Positions 1-6,438 are shown, counted from the stretch's first letter. The stretch: DNA of 16,130 nucleotides from Bacillota bacterium (GCA_021800315.1 JAJYZD010000059.1:1-16130); one strand, 5' to 3'. Numbers and translations are program-made. Notes: generated by a model from the sequence alone, not told the origin.

Positions 1-30
1 CCGCAAACCCGTAAGGTTTGGGCGGAGGTG
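1..30 (+). other. Hairpin at left edge, possibly the right end of an IS200/IS605-like element
   Basis: Bases 1-4 (CCGC) pair with 22-25 (GCGG), and 5-9 (AAACC) pair with 15-19 (GGTTT), around a CGTAA loop with a two-G bulge. The hairpin is followed directly by AGGTGTAAG. A terminal hairpin followed by GAGGT-like sequence is typical of right ends and omega-RNA 3' ends of IS200/IS605 elements. A similar arrangement occurs at 5464-5489. Whatever precedes it lies outside the window, so the identity is a guess; only the hairpin itself is directly visible. Confidence 0.25.
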
Positions 31-377
31 TAAGCCCTGTGGCTGATCACCCCGGTCTGACCATCACAAGGCTGTCAACTAATTTTCGAGTCCAAATGAG
101 ACATGCCAAATTTTTTGGATTAAATATGTAAGGCAGAAGGAAGCCTTCGCAGAGCGTGAGCTTCCTCGTGGATTCCCAGTGTGGTTCACCATATGTCCGC
201 GCCTTGCGCCCGGTCAGCTCAGAATATTTCCATCTCCCGTGTCCGGGTGGGACTCCCGGAGCCGAGGTCGCCCTGTCGCAAACGATCGTCTATGCGAGAC
301 ATCCGATTGTCCCCGGATTCGGACCCGGGAAGGCGGATCATCATGGTCCGGCGGCAGGGAGGGGGTACCCGGGCGTT
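31..377. other. Intergenic stretch with no supported gene
   Basis: No convincing coding region was found on either strand; the short open frames here carry no recognisable motif. An AT-rich patch lies at about 75-135. Two simple hairpins are visible: GGAAGC (139-144) with GCTTCC (160-165), and TCCGGG (242-247) with CCCGGA (255-260). On the minus strand this is the region downstream of panD, but no hairpin followed by a U-tract was found, so the panD terminator is not identified. Confidence 0.5.
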
Positions 378-758
378 CTATATCGGCCCGGGTGTTTCTC
401 CCTCCCGTAGTTCGCGCACGGCGTTATCGCCGTCAACGATGACGACTCTCGGTTTCATGCTCCGGGCCTCCTCCTCGGTACAGAAGGCGTAGGCAATGAT
501 GATGACTAGGTCACCTTTGGCGGCCAGCCTGGCGGCGGCGCCGTTCAAACAGACGGTGCCGGAGCCGGGGGGCCCTTCGATGACGTAGGTCTCCAGCCGC
601 TCCCCGTTGTTGATGTTCACCACCTGGACCCGTTCGTTGGGCATGATCCCCGCCGCGAAAAGCAGGTCTTTGTCGACGGTGATGCTGCCGACGTAGTTCA
701 ATTCGGCTCCGGTGACGGTGGCCCGGTGAATCTTGGCCCGCATCATGTTAAAGAGCAT
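378..758 (-). CDS. panD: Aspartate 1-decarboxylase (pyruvoyl enzyme)
   Basis: This enzyme decarboxylates L-aspartate to beta-alanine, the amine half of pantothenate, and so feeds coenzyme A synthesis in the cytosol. The start is the ATG at 756-758, preceded by AGGAGGT at good spacing; the open frame extends further upstream but without homologous sequence. The 126-residue product matches the usual PanD length. The self-cleavage site Gly24-Ser25 (NYVGSITVD), which yields the pyruvoyl cofactor, is in the canonical position. Lys9, His11, Tyr22, Arg54, Thr57, Tyr58 and Asn72 are also at the positions known from the E. coli enzyme. The gene stands alone: panB and panC are not in the window. It follows the beta-oxidation cluster on the same strand but has its own promoter and leader. 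CoA supply is a plausible link to the acyl-CoA genes, but that is inference. Confidence 0.97.
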   Translation of the reverse strand: MLFNMMRAKIHRATVTGAELNYVGSITVDKDLLFAAGIMPNERVQVVNINNGERLETYVIEGPPGSGTVCLNGAAARLAAKGDLVIIIAYAFCTEEEARSMKPRVVIVDGDNAVRELREGETPGPI

Positions 759-815
759 TTTTTGTACCTCCTGCGGCGCGACCCTGGTGGCGGCTCCCCG
801 GTATTTTGACTTGCC

Positions 816-852
816 CAAAAACAAAAAACCTCTCCGGCGGGGTCCGAAAAGG
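816..852 (-). terminator. Intrinsic terminator in the panD leader (attenuator candidate)
   Basis: Read on the minus strand, CCTTTTCGG (852-844) pairs over nine positions, two of them G-U, with CCGGAGAGG (837-829) around a six-base loop. A T-rich tract (T6-G-T5) follows at 828-817. It lies between the panD promoter and the panD start and points toward panD, so it would stop transcription before the gene unless relieved. That geometry fits an attenuator better than a terminator for the upstream cluster, which has its own hairpin at 1021-1047. Confidence 0.65.
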
Positions 853-867
853 CTGGTGTTCCCCCGT

Positions 868-952
868 CTCGGTCCGTCCCGGCTCCAAGCGGCTGTTGGT
901 TGTGGGCAACTTCGTTTTCGGCGGTATGGTTCCCGGTTGGATACCTTCCGCC
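868..952 (-). ncRNA. Structured panD leader with two bulged hairpins; candidate 'pan' RNA motif
   Basis: On the minus strand the first hairpin (952-920) has a GGCGG/CCGCC base. Inside it, GGT and TCC pair with ACC and GGG, and a single unpaired A sits on each side. The second hairpin (889-868) has a CTTGG/CCGAG base and a CCG/CGG inner helix, again with an unpaired A on each side. The published 'pan' motif is described as one or two hairpins with conserved bulged adenosines in 5' leaders of panB, panC or panD in Firmicutes. Gene context, tandem layout and bulged As all agree. I recall the consensus only in outline, so the assignment is tentative, and the motif's ligand is not established to my knowledge. 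Confidence 0.5.
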
Positions 953-958
953 ACATCC

Positions 959-988
959 AGCATAACACGACACAGGTCCAAAGCGCAA
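959..988 (-). promoter_or_regulatory. Probable sigma-A promoter of panD (extended -10)
   Basis: On the minus strand the -10 is TATGCT (964-959), preceded by TG one base upstream (967-966), an extended -10. A weak -35, TTGCGC (988-983), lies 18 bases away. Transcription would begin near 952, exactly at the base of the first leader hairpin, which supports both calls. Confidence 0.5.
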
Positions 989-1020
989 CAGTTGTTTTAG
1001 TTTTTGGGGGCTAGGTGAAG

Positions 1021-1047
1021 CCGGTCCCGGGTTTGAGCCGGGACCGG
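1021..1047 (-). terminator. Strong hairpin downstream of the beta-oxidation cluster
   Basis: A perfect 10-bp inverted repeat (CCGGTCCCGG / CCGGGACCGG) with a 7-base loop begins eight bases after the stop of the enoyl-CoA hydratase gene. No long U-tract follows on the minus strand, so it may terminate weakly or protect the 3' end of the mRNA. It separates this cluster from the panD promoter. Confidence 0.55.
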
Positions 1048-1054
1048 AATGTGT

Positions 1055-1828
1055 TCACTTGCCGGTGAAGACGGGCTTCCTCTTCTCCAGGAAAGCGGCC
1101 ACGCCTTCCTTCTTGTCCTCGGTGGCGCAGGCCAGGGCGTGCAGGTAGGACTCATATTCCAGCCCGTCGGCCAGGCTGGTCTCCAGGGCCCGGTTCACGG
1201 CGTCCCTGGCGAAACGTAAGGCGAGAGGCGGCTTGGCGGCCAGCTTGCCGGCCAGTTCCAGGCAGGCCGCCATCAGGTTTTCCAGCGGCACCACCAGGTT
1301 GACCAGGCCGATCCGGTGAGCCTCGGCGGCGTCGACCATATCCCCGGTAAGCACCATCTCCATGGCCTTGCCGGCGCCGACCAGGCGGGGCAGGCGCTGG
1401 GTGGCGCCGCCGCCCGGGATGATGCCCAGGTTGATCTCGGGTGTTCCGAATCTGGCGTTGGCCGCCGCCACGCGGAGAGTGCAACCGAGGGCCAGTTCGA
1501 TGCCGGCTCCCAGGCAGAAGCCGTTCACCGCCGCTATGCTGGGAACGGGCAGGTCGGCGATCCGGTTGTAAACCTGCTGGCGCCGCCTGGTCTCATCCCG
1601 GCCGAGGCGGATGTCCCGGCGGGCCACTTCCCGGATATCGGCTCCGGCCACGAAGGCCTTGTCGCCCGCCCCGGTGAATATCACCGCCCGGACGGCGGCG
1701 TCGCTTTCCAACCGGGCCAGGATGCCGTCGATTTCCTCCACGCATGCGTTGTCCAGCGCGTTGCGCACCTCGGGCCGGTTGATGGTTACGAGTGCCACCT
1801 GGTCCCGCTTTTCGAACAGTACGTTCAA
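1055..1828 (-). CDS. Enoyl-CoA hydratase / crotonase family
   Basis: This enzyme hydrates a 2-enoyl-CoA (probably short-chain, such as crotonyl-CoA) to the (3S)-3-hydroxyacyl-CoA, or the reverse, in the cytosol. The 257-residue length is standard for monofunctional crotonases. The oxyanion-hole segments AFVAGADI (about 58-65) and NGFCLGAGIELAL (about 102-114) are present. The two catalytic glutamates appear as Glu111 and Glu131 (PEINLGIIPGGGATQRL), 20 residues apart as in rat crotonase Glu144/Glu164. The Asp that usually follows in 'CD' is Thr here (GCTLRVAA). The start is TTG at 1826-1828 behind AGGGGGA. The gene is the last of four, 12 bases after the dehydrogenase stop. Exact substrate is not decidable from sequence, and no acyl-chain specificity is implied. 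Confidence 0.93.
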   Translation of the reverse strand: MNVLFEKRDQVALVTINRPEVRNALDNACVEEIDGILARLESDAAVRAVIFTGAGDKAFVAGADIREVARRDIRLGRDETRRRQQVYNRIADLPVPSIAAVNGFCLGAGIELALGCTLRVAAANARFGTPEINLGIIPGGGATQRLPRLVGAGKAMEMVLTGDMVDAAEAHRIGLVNLVVPLENLMAACLELAGKLAAKPPLALRFARDAVNRALETSLADGLEYESYLHALACATEDKKEGVAAFLEKRKPVFTGK

Positions 1829-1840
1829 GGCTGCGTCCCC

Positions 1841-2728
1841 CTAACCGATGACCAGTTCTACCGGAACGGGCGGGTTCTGGCTGTAATCGTAGAAGCCGCG
1901 GCCGGTCTTGCGGCCCAGGTAGCCGGCGTCGACCATGCGCTGCAACAGGGGGCAGGGGCGGTAGCGGGAATCGCCGAGGGTCTGGTGCAGGGTCTTGGTT
2001 TTGGCCAGGTGCACATCAATGCCGATCAGGTCGATCAACTGGAAGGGCCCCATAGGTTGGTTGGCCCCCAGCTTCATGGCGGCGTCGATGTCGGCCACGC
2101 GCCCTACGCCGTCGTTCAGCACCCAGACGGCTTCGTTCAGGAGACCGGCTAAAATCCGGCTGGCCAGTCCGGCCGGGCCCTCGGTGCGGGCGACCACCGG
2201 TTCCTTGCCGATGCGTAAGACGAGTGCTTTGGCGGCCGCCAGGGTTTCCCGGGAAGTGCGCAACCCGGGCATGATCTCAACCAGTTTCATGACCTGGGCC
2301 GGGTTGAAGAAATGCATGCCGATGACGGCCTCGGGCCTTTGGGTGGCGGCCGCGATGCGGGTGATGGAGCAGGCTGTGGTGTTGGTGGCCAAAAGCGCGC
2401 CCTTGGGAGCGAGCCGGTCGAGTTCCCGGAAGGTTTCCCGTTTGACCTCCACGTCCTCAATAATCGCCTCGACAATGAAGTCGGCCTCGCCGGCGGCATC
2501 CAACCCGGCGGCCGGCGTGATCAAACCGCAGACGGCCTGCTTTCTCTCTTCGTCGAGTTTGCCCTTGGCTACCCGGTCGGCCAGGCCGCTTTCGATACGC
2601 GCGACGCTCTTTTGGACGATGGCCGGATCCGTGTCGGCGAGACAGACCGGTATGCCGGCCTGGGCGAAGACCTGGGCGATGCCGGTTCCCATTATGCCGG
2701 CGCCGACAACCAGCGCTTTTTCCGCCAC
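1841..2728 (-). CDS. 3-hydroxyacyl-CoA (3-hydroxybutyryl-CoA) dehydrogenase
   Basis: This NAD(P)-dependent enzyme interconverts 3-hydroxyacyl-CoA and 3-ketoacyl-CoA. The 295-residue protein has an N-terminal Rossmann fold (GAGIMGTGIAQ, 9-19, with an acidic residue at the end of strand 2 in LADTD). The C-terminal 3HCDH domain contains GPFQLIDLIG and ends with GYLGRKTGRGFYDY. The catalytic His139 (GMHFFNP) and Glu151 dyad is intact. Two supporting residues differ from the family norm. The Ser of 'NTSS' is Thr118 (NTTACSIT), and the Asn of 'PGFxxNR' is Ser190 (PAGLASRIL). The start is GTG at 2726-2728 behind GGGGGAA. It sits 52 bases downstream of the thiolase gene. Family membership is secure; full activity is likely but the Asn change makes it less than certain. 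Confidence 0.93.
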   Translation of the reverse strand: MAEKALVVGAGIMGTGIAQVFAQAGIPVCLADTDPAIVQKSVARIESGLADRVAKGKLDEERKQAVCGLITPAAGLDAAGEADFIVEAIIEDVEVKRETFRELDRLAPKGALLATNTTACSITRIAAATQRPEAVIGMHFFNPAQVMKLVEIMPGLRTSRETLAAAKALVLRIGKEPVVARTEGPAGLASRILAGLLNEAVWVLNDGVGRVADIDAAMKLGANQPMGPFQLIDLIGIDVHLAKTKTLHQTLGDSRYRPCPLLQRMVDAGYLGRKTGRGFYDYSQNPPVPVELVIG

Positions 2729-2780
2729 GATGCAGTTCCCCCTTTTTTATGAGCCCGGACCTGCGCCCGGATTATGCGCT

Positions 2781-3947
2781 TTAGTTCAGGCGTTCCACGA
2801 CCATGGCCACGCCCTGTCCGCCGCCGATGCACAGGCTGACCACGGCCAGGGTCTTGTCGTAGGCCTGCAGGGCGTAGAGGGTGGTGGCCAGGATCTTGGT
2901 GCCGGTGGCCGCGACCGGGTGACCCAGGGCCACAGCGCCCCCGTGCACGTTGAGCCTGGCCCGGTCCCACTTGAGTTCCCGTTCGCAGGCGATTACCTGG
3001 GCGGCGAAGGCCTCGTTGACCTCGATCAGGTCCATGTCCGCGAGGGTCAACCCGGCTTTTTGCAGGGCGGCCGGGATGGCCTTGGCCGGGCCGAGGCCCA
3101 TGTGGTCGGGTGCCAGGGCCACGTAGCTGTAGCCGCGGATGACGGCCAGCGGTTTGACGCCGGCGTCGCGCGCTTTGTCCCGGCTCATCAGCACCACCGC
3201 GGAAGCGGCGTCGGCCATGGCACAGCTGTTGCCGGCCGTGACCGAACCGCCCGGTTTAAATACCGGGGGCAGCTTGCCGAGGGATTCCAGGTTGGCGTCG
3301 GCGCGGGGGATTTCCTCTTCCAGGAAGACACCCTTCTTGAGGGGGACCTCCACCATTTCCCGTGTAAACCGGCCTTCGGCGATGGCCCGGACCGCCTTCT
3401 GGTGGCTTTCCAGGGCGAACTGATCCTGCTCGGACCGGCTGATGGCGTATTCTTCAACCAGGATTTCGGCCGTGGCGCCCATGAGCATACCGGCCAGCGG
3501 ACATTTGAAGCCGTCGTGGTGCAACAGGTCGACCACCGTGCGGTCGCCCATCCGCTGGCCCCACCTGGCTTCGGGCAGGGCGTAGGGCACGTTGCTGGTG
3601 GATTCGGCGCCGCCGGCCACCACCACCAAGGCGTCGCCGGCCAGGATGGTCTGCGCGCCCAGCATGGCCGCGCGCAGGCTGGAGCCGCACCGGATGTTGA
3701 CGGAAAAGGCGGGTACGGTTTCGGGAAGCCCCGATTTTACGGTGCACAGCCGGGCGGGGTTGGCTCCCACCCCGGCTTGCCAGCCGGAACCGAAGATGAC
3801 TTCGTTAACCTCCGCACCCTCGATGCCGGTGCGGGCGACGGCCTCTTTAATAACGGCGGCACCCATCTGGGGGGCGGCGGCCTCCTTGAGCCTGCCGCCG
3901 AAACGCCCGTTGCCGGTGCGGACGGCGGATGCGATGACTACTTCCAT
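2781..3947 (-). CDS. Acetyl-CoA acetyltransferase (thiolase)
   Basis: Thiolases cleave 3-ketoacyl-CoA with CoA to release acetyl-CoA, or condense two acetyl-CoA. The start chosen is ATG 3945-3947, where homology begins (MEVVIASAVRTGNG). AGGAGG lies 13 bases upstream, slightly far. The frame stays open upstream only as a shadow of the acyl-CoA dehydrogenase gene. At 388 residues the length is normal. The nucleophile is Cys87 (NIRCGSS), followed by NEAFAAQ, the His of GHP and the second Cys in SLCIGGGQG. The motifs deviate from the textbook biosynthetic form: GHPVAATG replaces GHPxGASG, and NIRCGSS replaces NxxCGSG. The gene begins 20 bases after the acyl-CoA dehydrogenase stop, so the two are probably co-transcribed. 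Confidence 0.94.
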   Translation of the reverse strand: MEVVIASAVRTGNGRFGGRLKEAAAPQMGAAVIKEAVARTGIEGAEVNEVIFGSGWQAGVGANPARLCTVKSGLPETVPAFSVNIRCGSSLRAAMLGAQTILAGDALVVVAGGAESTSNVPYALPEARWGQRMGDRTVVDLLHHDGFKCPLAGMLMGATAEILVEEYAISRSEQDQFALESHQKAVRAIAEGRFTREMVEVPLKKGVFLEEEIPRADANLESLGKLPPVFKPGGSVTAGNSCAMADAASAVVLMSRDKARDAGVKPLAVIRGYSYVALAPDHMGLGPAKAIPAALQKAGLTLADMDLIEVNEAFAAQVIACERELKWDRARLNVHGGAVALGHPVAATGTKILATTLYALQAYDKTLAVVSLCIGGGQGVAMVVERLN

Positions 3948-3967
3948 TGAGCGGCTGATACCTCCTT

Positions 3968-5125
3968 CTAGCGGTTGGCCTTGCGGATACCCAGGGCGTC
4001 CTGGCCGATGATCCACTTCTGGATGTTGCTGGTGCCCTCGACGATCTGGTAGTACTTGGCGTCGCGGTAATAGCGGGCCACCGGATATTCCTCGGAATAG
4101 CCGTAGGCGCCCAGGATCTTCACGGCCTCGTCGGCGGCGTGGTTGGCCGCCTGGGCGGCGGCATACTTGGCGATCGAGGTTTCCCGGTTGTTGGGCAGGC
4201 CCATGTCCTTCATTACGGCCGCCCGGTATACCAGAAGACGCGCCGCCTCCTCTTCCACCACCATGCGGGCGATCTGCTCCTGGACCATCTGGAATTTGGC
4301 GACCGGCTGGCCGAACTGTTGACGGTCGTTGGCGTAGGCCACGGCGGCGTCGAGGCAGGCCCGGGCCAGGCCCAGGCCCCCGGCGGCGCAGGACAGCCGG
4401 GTGTTCTCCAGCATGCTCATGCAGATCTTGAATCCTTCGCCTTCCCGGCCGAGCAGGGCGCCGGCCGGTATCCGGCAGTCTTCGAGGATGATCTCCCCGG
4501 TGGGCGAACCGTGCAGGCCCAGCTTGTCCTCGAGCGGCCGGCTGCTGAAACCGGGTGATTGGGACTCGACGATGAAGCAACTCATGCCGCGGGGGCGCTG
4601 GGTGGGATCGGTATAGGCGAAGACCAGGGCGAGGTCGCAGAATTGGGCGTTGGAAATCCAGGTCTTGGTGCCGTTGAGGATATACTCGTCCCCGTGGCGG
4701 ACGGCGGTGGCCTTCATGGAGCCCACGTCCGACCCGGCGTTCGGTTCGGTCATGGCGAACGCGCCCAGCATGTCCGCATCACAAAGGGCCGGGATGTATT
4801 TCGTCTTTTGCTCCTCGTTGCCCCACTTGAGGATGGTCAGACCCGGGCCCATGACCTGCGTGGAAAACGACACGCGCAAGGCCGCGCTCACCCGGGCTAT
4901 CTCTTCCGTAACCACGGTGACGGCCAGGTACCCGGCCCCGCTGCCGCCGTATTCCTCGGGAATGACGCAGCCGTAAAACCCCAGTTCCGCCATCTTCTTG
5001 ACCAGGTCGCGGCGGAAGCGGGAGGCATGGTCGTCAGCGGCCACCGTGGGGGCGATTTCTTCCCGGGCGAATTTGCGGGCCACTTCCTGGAAGGCCAATT
5101 GATCTTCGTTGAGGGTAAAGTTCAT
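3968..5125 (-). CDS. Acyl-CoA dehydrogenase (FAD-dependent)
   Basis: This flavoprotein introduces the alpha-beta double bond into an acyl-CoA and passes electrons to an acceptor such as ETF; no ETF genes are in the window. The start chosen is ATG 5123-5125 (MNFTLNEDQLAFQ), preceded by AGGAG about 11 bases upstream; an earlier in-frame ATG at 5198-5200 would add 25 unrelated residues. The 385-residue protein shows the flavin/substrate signature FAMTEPNAGSD (123-133), TKTWISNA (153-160) and the C-terminal YYQIVEGTSNIQ. Glu363 is at the position of the catalytic base in short-chain acyl-CoA dehydrogenases. It is the first gene of the minus-strand cluster. Butyryl-, glutaryl- or alicyclic acyl-CoA specificity cannot be separated by eye. 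Confidence 0.95.
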   Translation of the reverse strand: MNFTLNEDQLAFQEVARKFAREEIAPTVAADDHASRFRRDLVKKMAELGFYGCVIPEEYGGSGAGYLAVTVVTEEIARVSAALRVSFSTQVMGPGLTILKWGNEEQKTKYIPALCDADMLGAFAMTEPNAGSDVGSMKATAVRHGDEYILNGTKTWISNAQFCDLALVFAYTDPTQRPRGMSCFIVESQSPGFSSRPLEDKLGLHGSPTGEIILEDCRIPAGALLGREGEGFKICMSMLENTRLSCAAGGLGLARACLDAAVAYANDRQQFGQPVAKFQMVQEQIARMVVEEEAARLLVYRAAVMKDMGLPNNRETSIAKYAAAQAANHAADEAVKILGAYGYSEEYPVARYYRDAKYYQIVEGTSNIQKWIIGQDALGIRKANR

Positions 5126-5185
5126 AAACTGTAGCACTCCTTTACCTGTTCTTCCGGCGGGGTCTGGGGAAACCTGGCTCATCGC

Positions 5186-5195
5186 GGAATATTCC
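5186..5195. promoter_or_regulatory. Perfect 10-bp palindrome in the acyl-CoA dehydrogenase leader
   Basis: GGAATATTCC lies between the candidate -10 at 5243-5248 and the acyl-CoA dehydrogenase start. It could be half of a larger operator, but it matches no site I know with confidence and may be chance. A short hairpin with a GCAA tetraloop (ACGGG/CCCGT, about 5200-5213) sits beside it. Confidence 0.2.
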
Positions 5196-5242
5196 ATCAA
5201 CGGGGCAACCCGTGGACACTCATATTCCCCCCATCATGCCGG

Positions 5243-5248
5243 ATTATA
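5243..5248 (-). promoter_or_regulatory. Candidate -10 box for the beta-oxidation cluster
   Basis: The minus strand reads TATAAT, an exact consensus -10, about 118 bases upstream of the acyl-CoA dehydrogenase start. No recognisable -35 hexamer lies 16-18 bases upstream, because the spacer region is C-rich. The promoter may therefore need an activator, or the match may be fortuitous. Confidence 0.4.
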
Positions 5249-5336
5249 CAACGGGGGAGGGCGCGTTGGGGATTACCGAAACGGGTCAAAAACGGCTGGA
5301 CTGACGGCAGACGATGTCACTCCAACGGATTAGCCC

Positions 5337-5489
5337 GGGTGGCAGGGTCGTACCTGGTTCCCGGGGGCGTCATAACTAAACCACCACCTGCTGAAGCAGC
5401 CGGGTTTGCTGCCGGCTGAAAGTCGGCTAAGGCGGGGAACCCGCCCGAAGGGTGTTAAAGCGGTCCGCCTGAAAGGCGGAGGTATCAGA
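5337..5489 (+). ncRNA. Tandem-hairpin RNA-like region; omega-RNA / IS605 right-end relic candidate
   Basis: Four compact hairpins follow each other: GCAGC/GCTGC (5396-5412), GCCGGC/GTCGGC with a TGAAA loop (5411-5427), GGCGGG/CCCGCC with a GAA loop (5431-5445), and TCCGCC/GGCGGA with a TGAAA loop (5464-5480). The first two share a few bases. The last is followed by GGTATCAG. A longer-range GGTGG/CCACC pairing may close the 5' side (from about 5341 to 5385). A GAAGGGTGTTAAAG linker before a terminal hairpin ending in GGAGGTATCA resembles, from memory, 3' ends of clostridial TnpB elements. No TnpB or TnpA frame exists nearby, so this would be a solo relic or a miniature element. A leader RNA of unknown type is the alternative. 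Confidence 0.4.
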
Positions 5490-5686
5490 CCTGGCGGTTA
5501 GAAAATGAATTTTCGGCGGGGCGCGGGCGAATTCCTTCCCGGCGTCCGCCGGAGGCGGGCAACGCCGGCCTTGGGGGAAAAGGGTGAAAGTTATCCAAAT
5601 TTGGCCGGCTGACCCGCGTTGGAGGGTACAAGACCCGGAGACGGCGTTTTCCCACCGGGCCGCCCCTGTATTTTTGCCCGCGGATC
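5490..5686 (+). other. Remainder of the divergent intergenic region; one long GC hairpin
   Basis: No gene is seen here. A strong hairpin spans 5539-5568: CCGGCGT pairs with ACGCCGG (7 bp) and inner CCGCC pairs with GGCGG around a GGA loop, with a three-base bulge on the 3' side. No U-tract follows on either strand, so it is not a standard terminator. A 10-bp palindrome CCAAATTTGG lies at 5595-5604, roughly 90 bases upstream of the -10 of the next gene. Confidence 0.4.
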
Positions 5687-5695
5687 TGCTATATT
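5687..5695 (+). promoter_or_regulatory. Candidate extended -10 promoter of the plus-strand operon
   Basis: TGCTATATT (TG at 5687-5688, -10 hexamer TATATT at 5690-5695) is an extended -10. No good -35 is visible. Transcription would start near 5702, just before the purine-rich GGAAGGGGAGGG at 5705-5716. This bears on the start codon of the next gene. Confidence 0.4.
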
Positions 5696-5698
5696 TAA

Positions 5699-6436
5699 GT
5701 GAACGGAAGGGGAGGGTCCATCGTTTTCGGTAGCGGTGTGTTGTTCGATTTCGACGATACCCTGGTGGAGACCACGATCTATTTTGACCGGGCCAAGGAC
5801 TCCTTCGCCCGGCTGATGAAGGATCTGGATCTGGCCGACGCCGACTTGTTGAACGTGGTCAACCAGTACGATATTGCGGAGGTGGAGGCCTGCGGCGGCT
5901 TCCACAAAGAGTGCTTTCCCAGGGCCCTGGGGGCCGCTTACCGGGAATACGCCCGGAGGCGGCGCCGGCCGGTTGACGCGGGCGTGGCGCGGGCCGTGGA
6001 GGAGATGGGCCGGGAGGTGTTCCGGCACCGGCCGGACCCTTTGCCGGGGGCCCGGGACCTGTTGCGGGGTCTGGCCGGCCGCTTCGCCCTGGTCCTGGTC
6101 ACGCGGGGCGACCCGCGTTTGCAAACCAGGCGGCTGGAGGCCAGCGGCCTGGCCGGCTGGTTTGCGGGTGTGCACGTCCTAATGGTCAAGGACGAGGCCG
6201 CTTACCGGACCATCGCCCTTGAGCACGCTTTGTCGCCGGCCGCTTCCTGGATGGTCGGCAACTCCATGCGCGCGGACATCAATCCGGCGCTACGGGCCGG
6301 TTTCCGCTGTATCTACGTGTGCCGTCCGCACACCTGGGACTACGACGACGAGGAGCCGGTGGGAGGCCACCTGGAGGCGCGGGCGCTTAACGAGGTTGCC
6401 CGGCTGATCGATGGTTCGAACGGACAGGGGGGATAG
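5699..6436 (+). CDS. HAD-superfamily hydrolase (phosphatase-like)
   Basis: All four HAD motifs are present: FDFDDTL with Asp17 as nucleophile and Asp19 (motif I), the Thr of LVTRGD (II), the Lys of MVKDEA (III) and VGNSMRADINPA (IV). The alpha-helical cap after motif I indicates a subclass I enzyme of the YjjG / phosphoglycolate-phosphatase type. A soluble phosphatase acting on a small phosphorylated metabolite is likely; the substrate is unknown. The start is uncertain. GTG at 5699 is the longest option but lacks an upstream ribosome binding site and precedes the predicted transcription start. GGAGGG at 5711-5716 sits just before an ATC at 5720, which would place motif I where homologues have it. 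GTG at 5738 is the next canonical start. The gene is separated from the following one by two bases. Confidence 0.88.
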   Translation: MNGRGGSIVFGSGVLFDFDDTLVETTIYFDRAKDSFARLMKDLDLADADLLNVVNQYDIAEVEACGGFHKECFPRALGAAYREYARRRRRPVDAGVARAVEEMGREVFRHRPDPLPGARDLLRGLAGRFALVLVTRGDPRLQTRRLEASGLAGWFAGVHVLMVKDEAAYRTIALEHALSPAASWMVGNSMRADINPALRAGFRCIYVCRPHTWDYDDEEPVGGHLEARALNEVARLIDGSNGQGG

Positions 6437-6438
6437 TC

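Noticed and set aside
1..155. HEARO/IscB-type omega-RNA at the left edge
   Set aside because: No IscB/HNH frame follows on the plus strand and the consensus could not be verified from memory.
300..335. tRNA T-arm-like sequence on the minus strand (GGTCCGAATCC)
   Set aside because: The flanking bases do not form the required 5-bp T stem, and no anticodon arm or acceptor stem could be assembled around it.
1995..3950. A 651-residue plus-strand open frame
   Set aside because: It lies antisense to the hydroxyacyl-CoA dehydrogenase and thiolase genes; its composition and lack of motifs mark it as a GC-rich shadow.
3948..4580. Open frame extending the thiolase upstream by about 210 residues
   Set aside because: The extension is Arg/Pro/Gly-rich with no motif and lies antiphase on the acyl-CoA dehydrogenase gene; homology and the AGGAGG site place the thiolase start at 3945-3947.
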